Assembly: GCA_001775555.1 (NCBI GenBank)
Contig: MEXE01000021.1
Location: forward strand, 1 to 17,898
Reading direction: 5' to 3'
Length of the DNA: 17,898 nt
From: Candidatus Amesbacteria bacterium RBG_19FT_COMBO_48_16
GTDB lineage: Bacteria > Patescibacteriota > Microgenomatia > CAZETR01 > Amesbacteraceae
Below the pieces are notes generated by a model that did not search any database, was not told the origin of the DNA, and saw only the letters and a program-made list of their open reading frames with translations. This document shows positions 14,093 to 17,898 of the stretch, in pieces (position 1 is the stretch's first letter; each line of letters starts with the position of its first letter). Position numbers and translations under genes: made by a program.

Positions 14093-14121
14093 TTGACCTA
14101 TAGCAAACCGTACGGTATAAT
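14093..14121 (+). promoter_or_regulatory. Consensus promoter of the 125-aa orphan gene (leaderless)
   Basis: TTGACC (14093-14098), a 17-nt spacer and TATAAT (14116-14121), with the ATG only 6 nt later. It is the best sigma-70-type promoter in the window, and the mRNA should start at the ATG. Confidence 0.75.
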
Positions 14122-14127
14122 TCGATT

Positions 14128-14505
14128 ATGCCTACAAAAGGTGAGCTGGGACAAGCACTCGATGCCTGGAAAATTAGACCAAATGATCCAACTGTCACTG
14201 AAAGTCTTAACAACGCTATCAACACCATTCTGGAGAGGGGTAAACGCATTCAGATGCAAGTCACAGCCGCGGCAGTCAGAGATCCATCTGCCGGAGTAAC
14301 AGAAGAAATTGCCAAAACATGTTTTGGCTTGACCCCTGAAAAGCAGATTGTTACAGCCGAAATTACCGGAACCACACCTGACAGAATCTTTGAAAGGACA
14401 GGACTGTCTGCATTCTCTCGCGGTTTGTTAGTTCTAACTGATTTCCGCAGAGCAGGAATAGGTTTTTTTGAACCTGAAGAAGTTGTCGGTCTGAAAGTAA
14501 AATAA
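14128..14505 (+). CDS. Orphan protein of 125 aa
   Basis: A soluble protein with an N-terminal helical half (GELGQALDAWKIRPNDPTV, TESLNNAINTILERGKRIQM) and a mixed C-terminal half (IVTAEITGTTPDRIFERTG, then LLVLTDFRRAGIGFFEPEEVVG). No signal peptide, transmembrane helix or catalytic motif that I recognise. It has its own near-consensus promoter and lies between repeat copies 3 and 4; copy 4 begins 5 nt after its stop. Together with the 105-aa gene it forms a repeat-gene-repeat-gene-repeat pattern. Real gene is likely from the promoter and composition; function unknown. Confidence 0.65.
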   Translation: MPTKGELGQALDAWKIRPNDPTVTESLNNAINTILERGKRIQMQVTAAAVRDPSAGVTEEIAKTCFGLTPEKQIVTAEITGTTPDRIFERTGLSAFSRGLLVLTDFRRAGIGFFEPEEVVGLKVK

Positions 14506-14510
14506 AATAC

Positions 14511-14533
14511 CCTTCACACCTCTTGGGTCTGAT
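14511..14533. repeat. CCTTCACAC repeat, copy 4 (right arm decayed)
   Basis: CCTTCACACCTC (14511-14522) is followed by TTGGGTCTGATA. Compared with copy 2, the right arm GGTGTGAAGG has become GGTCTGATAT. It starts 5 nt after the 125-aa gene's stop codon, in the same orientation as the other three copies. Confidence 0.55.
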
Positions 14534-14548
14534 ATTTGTCGCCGGAAT

Positions 14549-14577
14549 TTGGTACCCGGCACTTCCCATAGTATAGT
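14549..14577 (+). promoter_or_regulatory. Promoter of the LTD surface-protein gene
   Basis: TTGGTA (14549-14554), a 17-nt spacer and TATAGT (14572-14577), with the ATG 9 nt later. Moderate match to a sigma-70-type promoter. Confidence 0.5.
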
Positions 14578-14586
14578 TTTTATCAA

Positions 14587-15447
14587 ATGACCTGGTGGAG
14601 AGGAGTATTCCTGCTTTATCTGTTCGCGGCTGCTCCAGTTTTGGCCTCAGTTTACATCAACGAATTTTCTTCAAACTCAGACACGGAATGGATTGAGCTG
14701 TACAATAACTCCGGCACAGCAGTAGATATCACCGGCTGGTCTCTCAAAGACAAAGCCAATCCCGCTAAACTACTCACCGGCTCAATCCCGGCCATGGGTT
14801 ATTTTGTGTTCGAATATTCAGGAGGCTGGTTAAACAACCCGGGAGATACCATCACTTTATTTGACAACTCTACTCCCTCAGCACAGATCATTAATCACAT
14901 AGCTTTTGGTGATGAACCAGACCCGGTTGTCGGTGAACCGGAGGCTAATAAAAGCTCGGGTCGGACACCCGATGGTTCTTCGGCTTGGCTGCGGAATTTA
15001 TCCTGGACAAAAAATTCTGCCAATCCTGACGCCCCCACCCCTACACCGTCTCCGTCGTCTACACCCCAGCCTGACAACACTTCCACTCCCGCGCCGGCGC
15101 CTACTTCCACTCCCACCTCCACTCCCAAACTCTCTTCCACTCCCAAGCCCTCCTCTACTCCCAAACCGCGTGCCACTCCTACCAGAACTGCGACCAAGCC
15201 GCCGCTTGCCCCCACCGGCGCTGAATTTGGTAGTTTGTTCGAAGAGTCAGGCCCATTTGACTTGATTTCCCCCTCCCCGGTTGTCCTGGGCGCCTCAAAT
15301 CTCTATCAGGAAGCCGGGATGCCTGATTCCGAAAACACTGGGTCGTCTGGCTGGATCGGCTGGGCTTTGATCGGCCTCGGGATCGCCGCTCTTATCGCTT
15401 CCGGCTTGCTTTTGGCTTTTCGCTCGCCTTCTCCTGCTCCGGACTAG
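14587..15447 (+). CDS. Surface-anchored lamin-tail-domain (LTD) protein
   Basis: 286 aa. Signal peptide (about 1-20). An Ig-like LTD domain follows (about 21-110): VYINEFSSNSDTEWIELYN, then NSGTAVDITGWSLKD, with an FVFEYSGGWLNNPGDTITL strand pair, the typical LTD signature. A Pro/Thr/Ser-rich linker (about 146-210) with STPKPSSTPKP-type repeats should span the cell wall or S-layer and may be O-glycosylated. A C-terminal transmembrane helix (about 258-278, WALIGLGIAALIASGLLLAF) anchors it. LTD modules bind nucleic acid or membranes, or act in surface display, depending on context; the ligand here is unknown. It ends one base before the open frame of the VanZ-like gene. Promoter with TATAGT 9 nt upstream. 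Confidence 0.82.
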   Translation: MTWWRGVFLLYLFAAAPVLASVYINEFSSNSDTEWIELYNNSGTAVDITGWSLKDKANPAKLLTGSIPAMGYFVFEYSGGWLNNPGDTITLFDNSTPSAQIINHIAFGDEPDPVVGEPEANKSSGRTPDGSSAWLRNLSWTKNSANPDAPTPTPSPSSTPQPDNTSTPAPAPTSTPTSTPKLSSTPKPSSTPKPRATPTRTATKPPLAPTGAEFGSLFEESGPFDLISPSPVVLGASNLYQEAGMPDSENTGSSGWIGWALIGLGIAALIASGLLLAFRSPSPAPD

Positions 15448-15455
15448 AGTGCTGT

Positions 15456-15463
15456 TATATACT
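15456..15463 (+). promoter_or_regulatory. -10 region of the VanZ-like gene
   Basis: TATATACT overlaps an extended -10 (TGT-TATATA) or TATACT, ending 6-8 nt before ATG 15470. It supports ATG 15470 over the GTG at 15449, which lies upstream of the box. Confidence 0.5.
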
Positions 15464-15469
15464 GGTCTG

Positions 15470-15859
15470 ATGTCTGTAAAAAAGTTAGCCAGGTATTGGT
15501 GGCCGACTTTGTTTTGGATGGGAGTTATTTTTATGTTTTCTTCCCGGCCCGTTACTCCCGCTTCCCAGATCTTCTGGCAGGACTTCCTTATCAAAAAAAC
15601 CGGCCATTTTATCGCCTATTTCATTCTTGCCGTCCTGCTTTACCGCTCCCTTAAATCCACCACCCGTTTAAGTCTGACCCTCCTATTTCTATTTACTATT
15701 ACTCTTACTATAGCTTACGCCGCCACTGACGAATTTCATCAAAGCTTTACTCCCGGCCGCGAACCCCGCCTCAGGGACGTGGCCATCGACAGCTTGGGGG
15801 CAATGACGGCCGTATACTTCATTTTTCGCCGTTCAGTAGACCTTTTCCCCGTCCTGTAG
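15470..15859 (+). CDS. VanZ-like membrane protein
   Basis: 129 aa from ATG 15470. Four hydrophobic helices are arranged as in the VanZ family, with the conserved features WMGVIFMFSSRP (end of helix 1), KKTGHFIAYFILAVLLY, and AATDEFHQSFTPGREPRLRDVAIDSLG (the Asp-Glu-His and Arg-Asp-Asp stretches before the last helix). VanZ gives low-level teicoplanin resistance in some bacteria, but the wide family has no settled function; a role in the cell envelope is likely. The stop codon directly abuts the TATAAT at 15860. GTG 15449 would add 7 residues and is considered less likely. Confidence 0.85.
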   Translation: MSVKKLARYWWPTLFWMGVIFMFSSRPVTPASQIFWQDFLIKKTGHFIAYFILAVLLYRSLKSTTRLSLTLLFLFTITLTIAYAATDEFHQSFTPGREPRLRDVAIDSLGAMTAVYFIFRRSVDLFPVL

Positions 15860-15865
15860 TATAAT
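15837..15865 (+). promoter_or_regulatory. Promoter ahead of the tandem glycosyltransferase
   Basis: TAGACC (15837-15842), a 17-nt spacer and a perfect TATAAT (15860-15865). It directly precedes a terminator-like hairpin, so transcripts either stop after about 30 nt or read through into the glycosyltransferase gene. Confidence 0.55.
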
Positions 15866-15879
15866 AGCGCCATATTTAG

Positions 15880-15906
15880 CAAACCCTGCCCGGGGTTTGT
15901 TTTTTT
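15880..15906 (+). terminator. Rho-independent terminator or attenuator
   Basis: CAAACCC (15880-15886), a 6-nt loop and GGGTTTG (15893-15899), followed by seven T (15900-15906). It can end the LTD-VanZ transcript. Because a TATAAT lies just upstream, it may also attenuate the glycosyltransferase gene that starts 14 nt later. Confidence 0.8.
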
Positions 15907-15920
15907 GTCGTCAAACCGTC

Positions 15921-17898
15921 ATGCCCATATCTCAATTGGACGTCATAGTTCCAGTCAGAAATGAAGCGGGAAACATATCTGCTTTAGTCAGGCGGCTGAA
16001 CCGGACTCTTTCCTCCCTTGGCCTTAAATTCCGCCTTATTTTCGTGGATGATCGCTCGACAGACCGGACTGTCGAAATCCTCCGCAGACTTTCTCACCGG
16101 TATCCCATAACCATTCATTCCAAAGTCGGCAAAACCGGTAAAGCTTTCTCTATTCTCGAAGGAGCCGGGCTGTCCGCTTCCGCTTACATATTAATGATCG
16201 ACGGCGACCTTCAGTATCCGCCCGAGGCTATTCCGGCTATGTTGCGTCTGGTTCCCCAGCACGGGGTAGTGGTCGCCAACAGACAGGTAATTCGTTTTTC
16301 TCCCCTTCGCCGTTATCTGTCGCGGATTAACCGCCGGTTGACCGGTCGTTGGCTTCTCGGTATCGATTGTGATATCCAGTCCGGACTCAAGCTTTTCCGC
16401 CGGGACATTCTTAAATCTTTGCCCGCCTGGGCTGTTACTGCCTGGGCTTTTGATTTCCCTCTTCTCCACACGGCTCTTGAACTGGGAGTAAGCATCGGCA
16501 CGGTTGACATTGATTTTGCGCCCCGAAACGGCGGAGCCTCAAAATTACACCTTCTCCCCGCCATTACTCAGATCGGCTCGACCGCTCTTCGCCTGAAGGT
16601 TTTCCCGTCCCGTCCTCACATCCTGCCGTCACGCTCCCGTTCCACTATGCTGGCTGCCGGAGTCATCCACAAGCGGCGGCGTTTTATTACCCACACCACT
16701 CTGCCTTTGGATAAGTCGGCTCTTTTAACTTTTGTCCCCTGGCAAAAATGGCTATTGTTTGCCTTTGCCTGTCTGGCTATCGTCGGCTTGATAATATTCC
16801 CCCTCAAAGTCGCCGTTTTATTCGTGGGCGCTCTCAGTATTTTGTATTTTGTCGATGTCCTTTTCCACCTTTTCCTGGTCACCAGATCTCTTAGCCACTT
16901 CCAGGAAATAAAATTTACTCCCAGACAGCTGGCTGCCGTTTCTGACCGTAAACTGCCTGTATATTCCATTCTCTGCCCGCTTTACAAAGAAGCAGCGGTT
17001 TTACCGGACTTTTTAACCAGCATCGGCCACCTCGACTGGCCCAAATCCAAATTAGACGTCATTTTACTTCTGGAAGAGGATGACCGGGATACCCGAGCTG
17101 CCGCCAGTCGGCTTCATCTTCCCCGCTATGTCCGGCTGGTAATAGTACCCCACTCCCTTCCCAAGACCAAACCCAAGGCCTGCAATTACGGTTTGAGCCT
17201 GGCCAAAGGTAAATTTGTGGTTGTTTACGATGCCGAAGACCGACCGGACCCGATGCAGCTGAAAAAAGCCTATTTAGCTTTTCGCTCCGTTCCCAAAAAC
17301 GTCGTCTGTCTCCAGGCCAAGCTCAATTACTACAATCCCCGTCACAATCTTTTAACCCGTCTGTTCACCGCCGAATATTCTCTCTGGTTTGATCTTATTT
17401 TGCCTGGTCTCCAGTCAATTAACACTGCCATTCCTCTGGGCGGCACTTCCAACCATTTCCGGGCTGAAGTTCTAAAGAAACTTCACGGCTGGGACGCTTT
17501 CAATGTCACTGAGGATTGTGATTTGGGTGCCCGCTTGTTTCTGGCAGGAAGTCAGACAGCCATGATCGATTCGGTTACTTTGGAGGAAGCCAATAGCCAT
17601 CTGGGTAACTGGCTGCGTCAGCGCTCGCGTTGGATAAAAGGCTATATTCAGACTTACTTTGTCCACAATCGACATCCGATCCGTTTTCTTAGGTCCCGGG
17701 GTGTTCATGCTTTTCTGTTTCAGCTCCTGATGGGAGGAAAAATCCTCTTTTTGCTCATCAACCCTGTTCTTTGGCTGGCCACCTTTTCTTATTTTGCCTT
17801 ATATCGGTTTGTCGGTCCGGCGATTGAATCTCTCTACCCCCCGGTCATTTTTTACCTGGCGGTCTTTTCCGCCGTTTTCGGCAATTTCCTGTTTATTT
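15921..17898 (+). CDS. Tandem two-domain GT2 glycosyltransferase (C-terminus beyond window)
   Basis: One uninterrupted frame from ATG 15921 to the window end, 659 codons seen. Domain 1 (about 4-245) is a DPM1-like GT2: VPVRNEAGNI, FVDDRSTDRT (Asp43-Asp44), LMIDGDLQYPP (DxD at 94-96) and QSGLKLFRRD; these enzymes load a sugar onto polyprenyl phosphate. Two helices (about 276-325) follow. Domain 2 (from about 345) is a processive, cellulose-synthase-like GT2: SILCPLYKEAAVLPDFL, VVYDAEDRPDP (Asp437, Asp440), TEDCDLGARL (Glu531-Asp532) and QRSRW (567-571), the QxxRW motif, then further helices. It probably makes or modifies a surface polysaccharide at the inner membrane. Whether the two domains share one substrate is unknown. 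No Shine-Dalgarno is seen. Confidence 0.85.
   Translation, partial: MPISQLDVIVPVRNEAGNISALVRRLNRTLSSLGLKFRLIFVDDRSTDRTVEILRRLSHRYPITIHSKVGKTGKAFSILEGAGLSASAYILMIDGDLQYPPEAIPAMLRLVPQHGVVVANRQVIRFSPLRRYLSRINRRLTGRWLLGIDCDIQSGLKLFRRDILKSLPAWAVTAWAFDFPLLHTALELGVSIGTVDIDFAPRNGGASKLHLLPAITQIGSTALRLKVFPSRPHILPSRSRSTMLAAGVIHKRRRFITHTTLPLDKSALLTFVPWQKWLLFAFACLAIVGLIIFPLKVAVLFVGALSILYFVDVLFHLFLVTRSLSHFQEIKFTPRQLAAVSDRKLPVYSILCPLYKEAAVLPDFLTSIGHLDWPKSKLDVILLLEEDDRDTRAAASRLHLPRYVRLVIVPHSLPKTKPKACNYGLSLAKGKFVVVYDAEDRPDPMQLKKAYLAFRSVPKNVVCLQAKLNYYNPRHNLLTRLFTAEYSLWFDLILPGLQSINTAIPLGGTSNHFRAEVLKKLHGWDAFNVTEDCDLGARLFLAGSQTAMIDSVTLEEANSHLGNWLRQRSRWIKGYIQTYFVHNRHPIRFLRSRGVHAFLFQLLMGGKILFLLINPVLWLATFSYFALYRFVGPAIESLYPPVIFYLAVFSAVFGNFLFI

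Noticed and set aside
13614..14533. Integron attC sites and a cassette array
   Set aside because: The repeats lack GTTRRRY/RYYYAAC core sites and no integrase is in the window; only the layout is cassette-like.
14895..15215. Reverse-strand Gly/Val/Glu-rich frame
   Set aside because: It mirrors the Pro/Thr/Ser stalk of the LTD gene; the repetitive composition comes from the forward codons.
15449..15469. GTG start for the VanZ-like gene
   Set aside because: The -10 box lies between this GTG and ATG 15470, so the promoter fits only the ATG start.
1..17898. CRISPR array, tRNA or rRNA genes
   Set aside because: No regularly spaced direct repeats, cloverleaf-like segments with T-loop signatures, or rRNA-like conserved stretches were seen in the non-coding gaps.

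Overview
This looks like a chromosomal segment of a Candidate Phyla Radiation (Patescibacteria) bacterium, most likely Microgenomates-like. That placement is inference from gene content, with no phylogeny behind it. The signs are very tight packing with start/stop overlaps, almost no Shine-Dalgarno sites, many -10 boxes 6-10 nt before the start codon (leaderless or near-leaderless mRNAs), an ftsE-ftsX-peptidase cluster preceded by a small one-helix protein, a membrane-anchored Clp-type ATPase, a GT39-like transferase and many one-helix envelope proteins. UGA is used as a stop and an RF2 gene is present, so the standard bacterial code applies.

Layout. (1) 1-425 is a gene graveyard: the 5' part of a DEDD exonuclease gene runs into the 3' end of an opposing broken gene, followed by one copy of a CCTTCACAC repeat. 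(2) 426-7197 is one long forward operon: YdjM-type membrane hydrolase, secreted metzincin protease, csaA, a 77-aa membrane protein, a GT39-like glycosyltransferase, acylphosphatase and an 823-aa membrane-anchored ClpB/ClpC-like ATPase. (3) 7203-9032 holds Mn-type superoxide dismutase, a small reverse-strand gene that exactly fills the gap, an ECF sigma factor starting 14 nt away on the opposite strand, and a one-helix protein. (4) 9060-13260 holds prfB, then a one-helix protein with ftsE, ftsX and an EnvC-like coiled-coil peptidase whose LytM domain is in permuted order. (5) 13261-14586 is an AT-richer accessory island: a frameshifted two-helix membrane gene (reverse strand) and two orphan genes of 105 and 125 aa, separated by CCTTCACAC repeats. 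(6) 14587-17898 is an envelope block: a lamin-tail-domain surface protein, a VanZ-like protein, and a tandem GT2-GT2 glycosyltransferase that runs off the window.

How the genes fit together. Most core genes serve the cell envelope: division-linked peptidoglycan hydrolysis (FtsEX plus the peptidase), surface glycosylation (GT39-like, tandem GT2), surface display (LTD protein, metzincin) and stress handling (Clp-like, SOD, ECF sigma).

Strongest leads: the permuted LytM peptidase; the dispersed CCTTCACAC inverted repeat that bounds orphan and broken genes but not core genes; and the Clp-like ATPase that keeps a canonical second ATPase site but has lost the pore-loop, ClpP-docking and first-domain catalytic signatures.
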